DNA of 64,000 nucleotides from Nelumbo lutea (taxonomy: Eukaryota; Streptophyta; Magnoliopsida; Proteales; Nelumbonaceae), in assembly GCA_022828595.1 (NCBI GenBank), contig JAKGHH010000003.1, positions 14,880,934 to 14,944,933 on the forward strand, given 5' to 3'. Below the pieces are notes generated by a model. It was not told where the DNA came from, ran no database searches, and worked only from the letters and a program-made list of their open reading frames with translations. A program made the translations under genes and the position numbers. Shown here piece after piece: positions 1 through 10,773 of this stretch. The first letter of the stretch is position 1, and each line of letters starts with the position of its first letter.

Positions 1-394
1 ATCTTTTTGTTTAGCAAATGGAATTGTCATAATATCTTATTCTATTCAAAAAATAAACAAATAAATAAAATTGCATAAAACCCTTTAATATTTATATTAT
101 TAGAGTATTGTTCGTGAGTTTGAACCTCAATCTAAATCATTTAGGCAGTTTTTGGTTTGATAGAAAAGGTAGGAAAATTTGTACAAACCTTTTCTTTCAA
201 ATCAAATAACACAGCTCAGGTTTAGGTTTAGGAATTAGAGTGGATTTGGAAGAGATTAGCTACATGGTTCATGGTTGGTTGCTTTGAGATGCTACCGGAT
301 CTCGAAGAGACTTGTTGTGCCATCATAAAGGCTTTTCCAGTGGCTCCGCCTCCCAAAGCCAAAAGTAAAAACTGCCCAAATAGACGAACACTTA
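1..394. other. Flanking intergenic DNA
   Basis: AT-rich sequence with no recognisable coding region or repeat. It ends with the TTA (392-394) that borders the inverted-repeat element starting at 395. Confidence 0.5.
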
Positions 395-599
395 GGCTCC
401 GTTTGGTTTGTGGGTTGGGATGGAAAAGGAGAAATCTTTTAAGAATTTTTTTTTTTTTTCAAACGGGGGTGGGATGAGAAAAAAATAGGATGCGAAATCC
501 CAAAAATAAGGATTTGGGGTCTCATGGAAAACTCGAGGATACATCTGGGAAAAAATATCGGGCCTTGTCAGAGAGTAGGCTCCTTCGTCTTCTCCCATC

Positions 600-1045
600 T
601 ACTTCCAGGCATTCCAACGGTCGTACCTTCGGCAACTTTTCCGGCATCTTTGAACAACGGTAAGGCATTCCAACGATGAATCTCTCCTTCAATCTTTGTT
701 TTGCACTGATTTTCCCTCTTTTCGTCTTCTCCCATCTACTTCCCGCTTCAATCTCTCCTTCAAGCTCTTTCGTCTTCAAGCCGTTTTGCTTAACTTTTCT
801 CTGTTCTAGCCATTTTTCCCAGGCATTCCAGGATCTCGAAGAAAATCATTGAGAACAGTGTTCCATCCGTTTTGCCCAGGCAACGAGTCGGAAATCAACA
901 CTCGCGACTTTTCAGTGATTTTCGACTGTTCTCAATGATTTTCGACTCTGTTCAAGCCGTTTTGCCCAGGCATTCCAGGATCTTGCAGAAACTCCATTGT
1001 TCTTAAGCCGTTTTGCCCAGGCATTCCAAGAGCTCGAAGAAAACC
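600..1045. repeat. Imperfect direct repeats (GCCGTTTTGCCCAGGCATTCC)
   Basis: A motif reading roughly AAGCCGTTTTGCCCAGGCAT followed by TCCAGGATCTCGAAGAAA recurs near 779, 812, 868, 955 and 1003, with shorter pieces (AGGCATTCCAACG) at 607 and 665. The unit spacing is irregular (about 50-90 bp). No protein is supported; short reading frames across it only translate the repeat. Confidence 0.6.
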
Positions 1046-1734
1046 ACTTAACACAGAAACTGGACATGTGAAGGCCATTTGGGCTTTTCTGGAGTAGTCG
1101 CGAGTGTCCGGTGTCCCTCATGAAGTAGTCATATGCCAAGTATGATCTCAAACGCTCCATTCACATTGCAAACCTGTGATCCTTTCTCTGCCCGGTGTCC
1201 CTTCATGGTGTCCCTTTCTCGTTACCTGTGTTTTGTCTCTACACAGACATATCAGATTCACCATGTAGAATATTAATTAGTAGTTGATTGTTTAGTGGTG
1301 TGTATGACTCATTTTCTCTGCAGTTATTACCGTTCTAACCATAGGTGCAATTCCATGGGGTTGTTTCCCTTGTTAAACTATGATGTTGTTTGATCTGTAT
1401 GGAAGTCTCTGCACAATATTTCCTCTTTTCTTTATTTAAAGATAGAAAGCGAATTAGATAAGAATTCAATATTGAACTTGTTGCACATTAGAGAAGTTAG
1501 GTTTGACTCTCAAAGATGATGCCATCTGTTTCTTGATTATTATTTGTGGGCATAGTTGCAGACTTGCGTTTAGGTGATCCACATAGGAACTGCTATGTGT
1601 GTACTTTTCAGCTGCCATCTGCCCTGTTTTCAGATTTTATTATTTATGCTGTTTTCTTTTTAGACTTCCTTCATGTTAAATTTATTATTATTAGATTTTA
1701 TTATCAGGTTGTATCCTTTTATTATAATTATCAG

Positions 1735-2010
1735 ATTTGATCCAATCAACTGAGATTGGATCCTTTTATTATCAATAGAATATAAATCTTGATAAATCTC
1801 AGTTGATTGGATCCTTTTATTATCAGATTTATCAATAGAATATAAACAGATCCAATCTCAGTTGATTGGATCCTTTTATTCCCCCATCTTTCATAATTAT
1901 AATTATCAGATTTTAGACATATGTTGATAAATCTTGCTATCTAACTCTCAGCATATAATTCAGATATGTAATGTGGAAAACTTTTACTGAGATTGGATCC
2001 TTTTATTCAT
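1735..2010. repeat. Repeats of a TTGATTGGATCCTTTTATT unit
   Basis: The string GATTGGATCCTTTTATT occurs at about 1754, 1806, 1865 and 1988, mixed with the inverted form GATCCAATC and with TATCAATAGAATATAAA. This is a local imperfect tandem and inverted repeat without coding content. Confidence 0.6.
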
Positions 2011-2171
2011 TGTTGTAATTGGGTGATGCCTTGTCACTATCATCTTGTAACTTTTCTTTTATTTTAATGGGATTTTCATTTTTTTACTTATCAAATATAT
2101 TTTAATGGAATTTTCATTTCTTTTATTCATTGTTTTATTTTTGCAAGAACTTAAAGTTTTCATTTATTAAA

Positions 2172-2201
2172 ATATATATATATATATATATATATATTTT
2201 A

Positions 2202-2267
<66 letters not shown>
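2172..2267. repeat. Compound (TA)n-(GA)n microsatellite
   Basis: About 13 TA units (2172-2197) are followed, after a short spacer, by about 31 uninterrupted AG units (2204-2267). Confidence 0.95.
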
Positions 2268-2268
<1 letters not shown>

Positions 2269-2824
2269 CACAAAATGTATGGAAGGACGGATAATTAGGT
2301 AGATAGATTCATGGACAAATAGGATTTATTTTTTGGGTTGGGCTGAAGATTCAACCAAGCAGATGTAATAGTGTATCATATTTGTGCTTCCAATATAGTA
2401 AAAGATGTAATAGTTGTATCAATAGAAGATGCCGTGATAAGGGGTTTCCTTCAGAATTAGTTGGGATCTTGCTCTATGATTGTAGTTAACAGGATAGCCC
2501 TTAGATTAAGTTGAGGTCTCTCTCTCTCTCTCCCCTCTCCAAGGATTCAAAACAATTTCCCCCTGTAGTTCAATCTGTAGGTGGCATGAAAGTTACTCGA
2601 ATCTGGAAGTGGCAATCATTCAATAGCTCTCTATATATTTGTAGTATCCTATTTTAAACCTTTAAAAAAGAATGATATAGTTTGACATCATGCTGATTTT
2701 ACCAATGCAGAAAGTTCACTTGCTAAGAATCCAAAAGCAGTAGTTTTTCAGGTAGAAGAGTTTTGTTTTTGGTATTTTGATTTCTTAACGTAAGTCTAGT
2801 GTTTACATATTCCATGATCATGCT

Positions 2825-3760
2825 TTAATAGATTGGAATTGGTATTCCCAAAGTTCTTTTTCTTTTTTCTTTTATTGAAAAAAGGTAAAGTAAGAATTTT
2901 ATTGCGTAACATACACAAGAAAAGAATACAACATACACCCAAGAGTAGAGGGCAAGACAAACAAACCAGTCCCCCCACCTGGGACAAACATCACATTGCA
3001 CATCCCATAAGCTCTTCGAGTTCAGCAACAGGAATATATTCTGGTGCTTGAAGTCATCTACAATGCCTTTTCTTTTAATGTTAGAGAGTCTACTATTCCT
3101 TTCTTCCCACACAGTCACCTTCTTACTAGGCCAGGTAATCTCCAGTCTAGCAGCAATCCTTCACTGAGCAAGGCATCGACCAATTCAGACCAGCAGCTTT
3201 GATGAAGTGCCACCAGATCTCAACAAGTTACCAGGAAATGGATGCAAAGATGGTCAACAGACGCAGCCTCCCAGCCACAGTTAAGTCCTAGATCAGCAAA
3301 TTGCTTCTCAAAATAAAACTCTTGGTAAGACACTTACAAAGGGGTGCAGCCCAAACCAAGAAATTCAGCTTCAAGGGGACATTGGGTTCCAGACCTACTT
3401 GGTTGGAAAGCACATTTAGTTTGACCCATTCAACCCACACACAAATGGTTTAACAGAAAATTGCCCATCATAATTCCATCTCTATCTCCAAATTCTCCAC
3501 TTGTCCATCTGATTTACCTCAACAGACTGATCCTTCAACAACTGAAGCAGCCAACAACCCAATCCCGGAAACTTCTCCTGAATCTGGAACTCCAAATCAC
3601 ATTTCCCCCAATAATCTCATAAAACTCTGCAATTGAGGCATCCTTATTCTTGTCTAATCGAAATAATTGAGGGAATAACTCTTCCAAAGAAGTTTCAGCA
3701 CACAACAATATAGAATACTTACTCCAGTGCCTGGGCAATACCGATCCAAGTTCTGTTAAT
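2825..3760 (-). pseudogene. LINE-type non-LTR retrotransposon remnant (C-terminal RT/zf-RVT region)
   Basis: Read on the minus strand, broken frames give the C-terminal part of a plant LINE ORF2. From 3738 downward there is a segment with ELFPQLF, then ASIAEFYEIIGGNVIW, then FRRSFRDW, which resembles the region between reverse transcriptase and the zf-RVT domain. Further on are the pieces FLGLGCTPL and CGWEAASVDHLCIHFL, the usual cysteine/histidine stretch, and at 3118-2825 a frame with VWEERNSRLSNIKRK, matching the WRERNxR motif near the end of such proteins. Stops and frameshifts break it throughout, and the catalytic YxDD region is absent. An A/T-rich run near 2856-2885 may be the old poly(A) tail. 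The family call rests on motif resemblance only. Confidence 0.6.
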
Positions 3761-4534
3761 CTTTTTTACATTTGTATATCTTTTGTTATGGTTAGGCTTG
3801 GCAAAGTCAAATTATTACATATATAGGGAGAAAACGAACAACTGTTCTGAAATGCTAAAGCATGAAGTAAAAGCTTTGCGAGTCTACCTTCTTTAGTAAA
3901 TAAATAAACTATGTAGAGTATGGTAAATTTTCTCATTCGTGCACATTTTTTTTTTTGAAAGCTTACTTTAGGATGCTTTGTGAGTCTAATGATACTATTT
4001 TGATTTTCTGAAAGCTTGCTTTATAGGATGCTTTGTGAATTTTGATTCAATGGAAGCTAGAAGACTGAATGCCTAATTGCTTCTCTCCACCTAGTTTCTA
4101 GGCCTGCTCACCTTGTGGCCCAAAAGGCCAAATAGTTGGATGATTTCTGTGTCAACCCACTTGTATTTGAAATAAAACTTAATTAATTCAATTAACCATT
4201 TTTTTTTAATTTTTTTGGCAAATATAAACACTTTCTTATATGTTTGCTATGTTTCTTGTGTTGCAGGAACACTTGGCATTAGAGAGCAATAGAGGCTGCA
4301 AACTTGTAGAAATTTATGATAAACCTATGACAAACTTATGGACTATGCATTGATTTCTTGAAACCAAAATTTCTCATTTTGGGATGTATATTTGAAGGAA
4401 GATTTGGCCCAACCTCTCTATTACGTGACATGTGGCAGAAACAACAGCTCGACAAAAGGGGTCAAGCCTAGGCGGGAACAAGGGGACACCAGCGGACTGA
4501 ACTCCCTACGGGGGGCCCGAACTCACCCTTTGTA

Positions 4535-4770
4535 ACAGCTCGGGATACACCTCGCCGAACTGGCCAACTTTGTAACAGCTCGGGATACACTTCGCCGAAC
4601 TGACCAACTTTGTAATAGCTCGGGATACACTTCGCCAAACTGACCCACTTTGTAACAGCTCGGGATACACTTCGCCGAACTGACCCACTTTTGTAACAGT
4701 TCGGGATACACTTCGCCGAACTGACCCACTTTGTAACAGTTCGGGATACACCTCGCCGAACTGACCTGCC
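4535..4770 (+). repeat. 40-bp tandem repeats in U3 of the 5' LTR
   Basis: About six copies of a 40-bp unit reading TGACCCACTTTGTAACAGCT then CGGGATACACTTCGCCGAAC. Each unit contains the inverted arms AGTTCGG/CCGAACT (seen on the minus strand) around an 11-nt loop. The same array recurs in all four LTRs of the window. Confidence 0.9.
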
Positions 4771-5096
4771 CTATAGATACCTCCGAGCTCAAGACCTTGC
4801 CTTGCTCAGCACTTCGCATCACCTTCTAGGCACCAAAACCAAACAAGTTGTACCATGCCTGACACTAAGGAAGTTCGTGCCCGAGGGCGCCGCGCCTGAC
4901 TGACTTGGGATCTGACGTTTGGCGGCAGCACTCTAAACGGCCACCTGCCACCGCCACTGACACCGCCATCTCCAGTTAGAAAGACGGTTAGGCAGTGACG
5001 GTTCTGTCTCAGCAGAAAGGACGATGACCGAATTGACAAGCACAAGGGTAATCATACCCGACCTGACAAGGGCCTCGGGGCGAATGCACAAGGTGA

Positions 5097-5103
5097 TTAT
5101 AAG
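5097..5103 (+). promoter_or_regulatory. Putative LTR TATA box
   Basis: TTATAAG, about 210 bp before the LTR end; the same motif is conserved on the minus strand at about 56598-56604 and 46998-47004 in element 2. Conservation between the copies supports it; no transcript evidence is available. Confidence 0.45.
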
Positions 5104-5310
5104 AACCCCCTGCCCCCCGACAAACGAGGTATGCAAACTTTGCGCTATCTGGTATTACCTTGTTTTTGAAGGATTCTAACTTGAGCTTCGGAGCCTCTAC
5201 ACCGGGTTCCCCCCAGAGCTTCCCCATCTCTTCCGTTTCAGGTTCCCTGCTACCCCGTTTAGAAGCAAGGCCGCGGACAGCTAAGACCGGCCGGATCGCG
5301 TTCCATCAAT

Positions 5311-5328
5311 TGGCGCCGTCTGTGGGAA
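5311..5328 (+). other. Primer-binding site of element 1
   Basis: TGGCGCCGTCTGTGGGAA lies 2 bp after the 5' LTR end, the normal place of the tRNA primer site, and is a common plant Ty3/gypsy PBS. I have not assigned the tRNA. Confidence 0.85.
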
Positions 5329-5391
5329 CACGCTTCAAAAAGCCTCCCTTTAAACTTCGATAACCCCTTTTCTTTAAAAAACCCAACACTC

Positions 5392-6933
5392 ATGGCCTCT
5401 TCCAGCAACACCGGACGTGGCACGGAGACAAACGCCACCGGAGAACAACTTCAAGTCCCCGTGGTGTGCGTTGGACAGTTCACCATCCCCCTTTCGGTGG
5501 ATGGGATCCCCAACTTGAACGCGCCACAAGCAGTGGCACCCGTAAACCCTCCTACCATATGCATCCCCTTTCCTCTCTCCATTGAGACAACCTTCACTGA
5601 ACCGACTGCCGTCCCCCTGGCAGCCAGCCAAAACGGGTTGGACGACTTGATACAGTACATGCGGGCAATGCAAGCCCAAATGCAACAGTTCCAGCAGCAC
5701 CAGCTTCACCAACACCAAGTATTGCACAACATCTCCTAGTATCACTATCAACAGTAGTTCCCCCAACTGCCACTGAACCAACCACTACTTCCACCTCGCC
5801 ACCCTGCTCTGAGGCCGGTCAAGGACAGTACAAGGCCCGCTCAACAGCGAAGACGCCGGCGAAGTCGCCGAACTGTCACCCGTGCTTTGTCGGAATTCAG
5901 AGGCAAAGACACGAGCTCGGACGAGGTAGGGGCTGCCCCGATTCTCTCGGTTCCTTCCCCCCTCGCATCAGAACTCCTGGCGGTCCCCTTACCCAGAGAC
6001 TTCAAGCTCTCACCTCTGGACAAGTACGACGGGTCCTTCGACCCCAACGACCACATTGACGCCTTTCAGTCCCAAATGCACCTCGCCAGGGCCAGCGAAT
6101 CGTGCATGTGCGTGGCCTTTACCACCACCCTTAGGGGGGTAGCCCGCACTTGGTACAGGAACCTGGCCCTCGGGTCAATAAAGTGCTGGGCCCAGTTCGT
6201 GCAGGTCTTCGCCGCACGAGAATGCGGGCTCTCCAAACCGGTGGATAGAAAAAACCCGACTCGGGAGCCGAAGCCGAACCCGAACCAGTCGTTCCGGGCT
6301 CCCCTAGCAGTTCGGACGGACTACATGCCGTTAAACACGAGGCAGACGGACATCTTAATGACGATCAAAGACGCCCCGTACGTGAAGTGGCCACCTCGCC
6401 TAAAGGGAAATCCGAACGAGAGAAATAAGAATTTGTATTGTAGTTTTCATAGAGACCATGGTCATAGTACCAAGCAGTGTAATAACCTCCGGGACGAGAT
6501 AGAGGGGCTCATCCGTCGTGGATACTTGAGAAACTTTGTACAACACAACAATAATAACAATAAGGCAGGTCGGCAAGGGGAGCACGAAAAAGATGCCCCC
6601 GAGTCTAGCAACAGACCTGTTGAATCGTTGCAGCGGGAGCTTACGGAAGAGAGGCCAGTTCGGGGAACCATCCACGTAATCGTGGGAGGTTCGGTGATAG
6701 CGGGGTGTACCTCGGCAGTAGCCCGGACTTCAGTTTGCGAAGCGACCCTCGAAGAACGGAACCCCCCAAAGAGACCAAAGACCGAAGAACCAATCATCTT
6801 CACGGAGGATGACGCGCGAGGGGTCCATTACCCCCATGATGACGCGCTTGTCATTAAACTAAGGATCAACGACTTCGATGTCAGGCGCGTACTCATAGAC
6901 TCGAGCAGCTCAGCGGACATCCTCTTCAAATAA
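5392..6933 (+). pseudogene. gag: gag (and start of protease) of element 1, broken
   Basis: The frame opens at ATG 5392 (MASSSNTGRGTETN), 81 bp after the PBS start, with the same start in element 2. One frame runs on through a basic stretch, the retrotransposon gag domain (about 6020-6220: KYDGSFDPNDHIDAF, GVARTWYRNL) and a zinc-knuckle-like motif CSFHRDHGHSTKQC (about 6436-6480) to the protease entry RRVLIDSSSSADILF (about 6883-6930). The family's D-S/T-G is altered here: the glycine is serine. Stops at 5737 (TAG), 5755 (TAG) and 6931 (TAA) break it; the first two are CAG in element 2. About 310 bp between the gag domain and the zinc knuckle is missing compared with element 2, without change of frame. 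Confidence 0.9.
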
Positions 6934-9444
6934 GCATTTGACCAGCTACAGTTACAGAGGAGCAAGCTGAAGCCTGCGAACACTCCCCTGGTGGGTTTCA
7001 GCGGAGAGGAAGTCAGGCCCCTCGGAAAAATAATCGTCCCTGTGGAAATCATAATCAACCATGATTTCTTGGTAGTCGCGACCCCCTCCCCATACAATGC
7101 CATAATAGGGCGGTCGATCACGCATATTCTACGGGCAGCGGTCTCCACCTACTATTTGGCCATGAAGTTCCTTACGGACTTCGGTGTAGGGGTAGCACGG
7201 GGCGACCAGCTCGAGTCCCGCAAGTGTTATGTTGCCGCCCTGAACGGAAAAACCAAGGTGGCCGACGACCTCGAACTAGAGCGGCCTACGGAGCAAGGTG
7301 AGGAACGAGCTTCACCCACGGAGGAAACGGTCGCAATCCTGACTTCGGCTATGGACCCAGCTCGCACACTTCAGGTCGGAGCTTCCATCGAGGATACCCT
7401 ACGAACCGAACTGGTGAGTTTTTTACTTCAAAATTTACATATTTTTGCCTGGTTCGCGGTCGACATGCCTGGCATTAGCCCCAGACTGATAACTCACAAA
7501 CTGAATACTGACCCTGTAGTCAGACCCGTTAGACAGAAGAAACGCAACTTAGCCCCGGAACGCTGGAGGGCGGTCGACGAGGAGGTCGAGAAGCTCATCG
7601 CAGCAAACTTCATAAGGGAAGTCCATTACCCGAGCTGGGTGGCCAACCCAGTGTTGGTAAAAAAGGCAAATGGCAAGTGGCGCATGTGCGTCGACTACAC
7701 CGACCTGAACCGAACTTGCCCGAAAGATTGCTTCCCCCTTCCCAGAATTGACTGCCTAGTGGACGCGACCTCGGGAAACGAGTTGCTAAGCTTCCTGGAC
7801 GCCTTCTCGGGCTACAACTAAGTCAGGATGGACCCATCCGATGAGGAAAAAACCAGCTTCATAACCGAGTTCGGCCTGTATTGCTACAAGGTCATGCCCT
7901 TCGGACTAAAAAATGCCGGGGCAACTTTCCAAAGACTTGTAAATAGGCTATTTCGGGCCCTGATTGGCACGAAGATAGAGTGCTATGTAGACGACATGGT
8001 CGTCAAGACTCAGTTTTCACAAGAATTAATACAAGACTTAGACTCTGTCTTCCAAATCCTGCGTCAGTTTAGCATGAAATTGAACCACAACAAATGTGTC
8101 TTCGGCGTCACCTCGGGCAAGTTCCTAGGATACATTGTCAATCGGCGCGGTATTGAGGCCAACCCGGACAAAATAAAAGCCATTCTAGATATGAGACCAC
8201 ATTGGAAAGTAAAAGAATTTCAGAGGCTAAACGGCCGCATAGCCGCTCTAAGTCGCTTCATGTCCAAATCAGCAGACCGCTGCCTACCTTTCTTCAAAGC
8301 AATCAAAGGCAAAGGGTTCGATTGGACCCAGGACTGCCAGCTCGCGTTCGACGAGCTAAAAGGTTACCTCGCTAGTGTGCCAACCCTAGCCCGGCCCGAG
8401 GTGGGCGAGGTCTTAGAACTGTACCTCTTGGCAAGCGACGAGGTGGTCAGCTCGGTACTAATAAAAGAAACAGATTGGGTCCAGCGACCCATCTATTATG
8501 TTAGTAAAATTTTGCAGGGAGCAGAGGCAGGGTACCCGCAAATAGAAAAACTAGCATACGCCCTAGTGATAGCAGCTCGGAAATTCCACCCATACTTCCA
8601 GGCTCACACCGTCATCGTCCTAACTAACAAACCTCTGAGACAAGTTTTACTCAAACCCGAGATTCCCGATCGACTGACGAAATGGGCCATCGAACTCAAC
8701 GAGTACGACCTCCAGTACAAACCAAGAACCGCTATTAAGGCCCAAGCTTTGGCAGATTTTATTGCTGAGTGCACTTTCAGCCACGAAGCCCCACAGGTCG
8801 AGCTCGAGGTCCCTAGTTCGGGTGAATCCGGAGATCCCGAGCCCATAGAGTTTGAACCCCGTGAAGTAGCAGCCAGTGTGGCATCTCTCTTGGTCAGGCG
8901 AAGTGCGATTTGGGATGAGGAGCCCTGGATCCTTCACATGGATGGTTCCTCGAACTGGCAAGGCAGCGAAGCTGGAATAGTCTTGTGCGGCCCGGGCGGC
9001 ACAAAATTAGAATACACACTACGCTTTGAGTTCGCAGCATCCAACAACGAGGCAGAGTACGAAGCATTGATCGCCGGGCTGGACCTAGCACGAAAGGTAA
9101 AGGCAAAACACTTGGTCATCTGTAGCGATTCTCAGCTCGTGGTCAACCAAGTTACAGGCGAGTACAAAGCACGCGAGCTTTCCATGATCGCATATTTAGT
9201 CAAAGTAAAAGAAGCCCTGCTCAACTTCCAGTCACACTTCATCAAGCAAATCCCGAGGTCAGAGAATACTGAGGCCGACGCCCTGTCCCGGTTAGCCAGT
9301 ACAAGTCACAACAACATGAGAACTGTTTATATAGAGGACTTACCTCGGCCTAGTATTCTCGGGGGGATAGAGGAGGTCGCTCCCTCCCTACAGAACGCAA
9401 TGCGGCCAAGAGGGTGCAGCGCCAGGCAGCCAAATACGTCATAA
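6934..9444 (+). pseudogene. pol: pol part 1 of element 1: protease end, reverse transcriptase, two RNase H domains
   Basis: This continues the gag frame. The protease end is seen at about 7070-7170 (PSPYNAIIGRSITHILRAAV). Reverse transcriptase follows: FIREVHYPSWVANPVLVKK, WRMCVDYTDLN, the FGLKNAGATFQ motif and the catalytic CYVDDMVV box near 7980. The first RNase H region is at about 8330-8770 and a second, archaeal-type RNase H at about 8925-9300 (MDGSSN, NNEAEYEALIAGL, CSDSQLVVNQ, ADALSRLA), a feature of the plant Tat lineage. A TAA at 7819 (CAA in element 2) breaks RT. Near 9385 a deletion of about 60 bp, with TCCC at its joint, shifts the frame before integrase, so the end of this frame is out of register. 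Confidence 0.9.
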
Positions 9445-10676
9445 TAAACGAACGGTTATACCGACGGTCTTACACGTTCCCCTATTTGCGTTGCCTGCGA
9501 CTTGCCGAAGCCGAGTTCGTACTCCGCGACACTCATGAAGGCCTGTGCGGAGGACACTTGGGGGGCAGAGCACTTGCCCAAAAAGCACTTCGACAAGGAT
9601 ACTACTGACCAACGATGAAGGCAGAAGCTGTCGAGCTTGTCAGAAAATGCGACAAGTGTTAGAAGCATGCCAACATCCACCATCAACCTGCCTCCGACCT
9701 CAAATACCTCGCCAGTCCGTGGCCCTTTACACAATGGGGCATCGACCTCCTGGGGCCATTCCCACCAGCAACAGGTGGAAGAAAATTCCTAGTTGTTGCA
9801 GTAGATTACTTTACGAAGTGGATAGAAGCCGAACCTCTAGCAATTGTTACGGCTCGAAACATACAGAACTTCTTTTGGAAGAACATAGTATGTCGATTCG
9901 GGTTACCTCGGGTACTAATTTCCGACAACGGCAAGCAGTTCGAGGATATCAAGTTCCAAGAGTGGTGCTAGAACATGGGGATTCGACAAAACTTCACGTC
10001 AGTCGCGCACCCGCAGGCAAACGGTCAGACGAAAGTAATGAATAGAGCCATCCTGCGCGGACTGAAAGCACGTCTGGATCGAGCTAAGGGATTGTGGGCC
10101 AAAGAGCTACCAAGTGTCTTGTGGGCTCACCGAACTACCGAAAAAACCGCCACGGGAGAAACCCCCTTCAACCTCACCTACGGCACTGAAGCAGTGATCC
10201 CGGCGGAAATCGAAGTACCAACATTGCGATTAGAAACATACGATGATCGGACGAACGGAGACGAGTTACGTACCAACCTCGACCTATTGGACGAGGCAAG
10301 GGACCTCGCGAACATCCGAACAACGGCATACCAGCAACAGGTAGCTCGCTACTACAATAGCAGAGTAAAGCAACGAAGCTTCCGAGTCGGCGACCTGGTC
10401 CTTCGTAAGATTATGGCACCCGAACCCGGAGTGGGCAAGCTCGGACCTTACTGGGAAGGGCCCTATAAAGTAAAAAGAGCGCTCGGGGGGGGCATACGAA
10501 CTCGCTTTGACACGTGTCTTTTCGAAACTGACCCGCCGCACGTCTCCCTGACAGTCGCCCGCGCACGTACAACAATGGCGCGTCTTTTTGAAATGACCCA
10601 CTGTCACGTCTCAGCGGCGCGAATTGGTTTGAAATTTAAAACGCGCGTTGTCACAGCCATCAACATTCTTGAGTAA
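9414..10676 (+). pseudogene. int: Integrase of element 1, broken
   Basis: The third frame encodes an HHCC zinc-binding region (THEGLCGGHLGG ... CDKC, about 9530-9660) and a DDE core. The first aspartate is in GIDLLGPFP, the second in ISDNGKQFE. The position 35 residues after the second aspartate, where the catalytic glutamate is expected, is lysine (QTKVMNRAIL). A C-terminal part (RSFRVGDLVLRKI) follows. Stops lie at 9606 (TGA, TGG in element 2), 9660 (TAG, CAG there) and 9969 (TAG, CAG there). After about 10500 the frame runs into sequence that in element 2 lies 2.6 kb further on, so the last 55 or so residues are not integrase. Confidence 0.9.
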
Positions 10677-10773
10677 GCACGTTTCCAGCCTTCTCGGAAG
10701 CCGAAGGAACCTGGCAAAAGCAACTTGCACAGTGAAGAATCGAAGGGCGGGACAAATACACCTGCTACCTCGT

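Larger units (their letters stand above)
4393..5308 (+). repeat. 5' LTR of element 1
   Basis: It is 916 bp, starting TGAAGGAAGATTTGGCCC and ending TCCATCA directly before the primer-binding site. It carries about six 40-bp tandem repeats (about 4535-4770). A possible core promoter TTATAAG lies at 5097-5103, so transcription would start in the last 200 bp of the LTR. Confidence 0.92.

Noticed and set aside
4535..4770. CRISPR-like array
   Set aside because: Direct tandem repeats without spacers, in a plant LTR.
6400..6803. Minus-strand frames across gag and pol of element 1 (also 8604-9119)
   Set aside because: Shadows of the gag-pol frame; no own motif.
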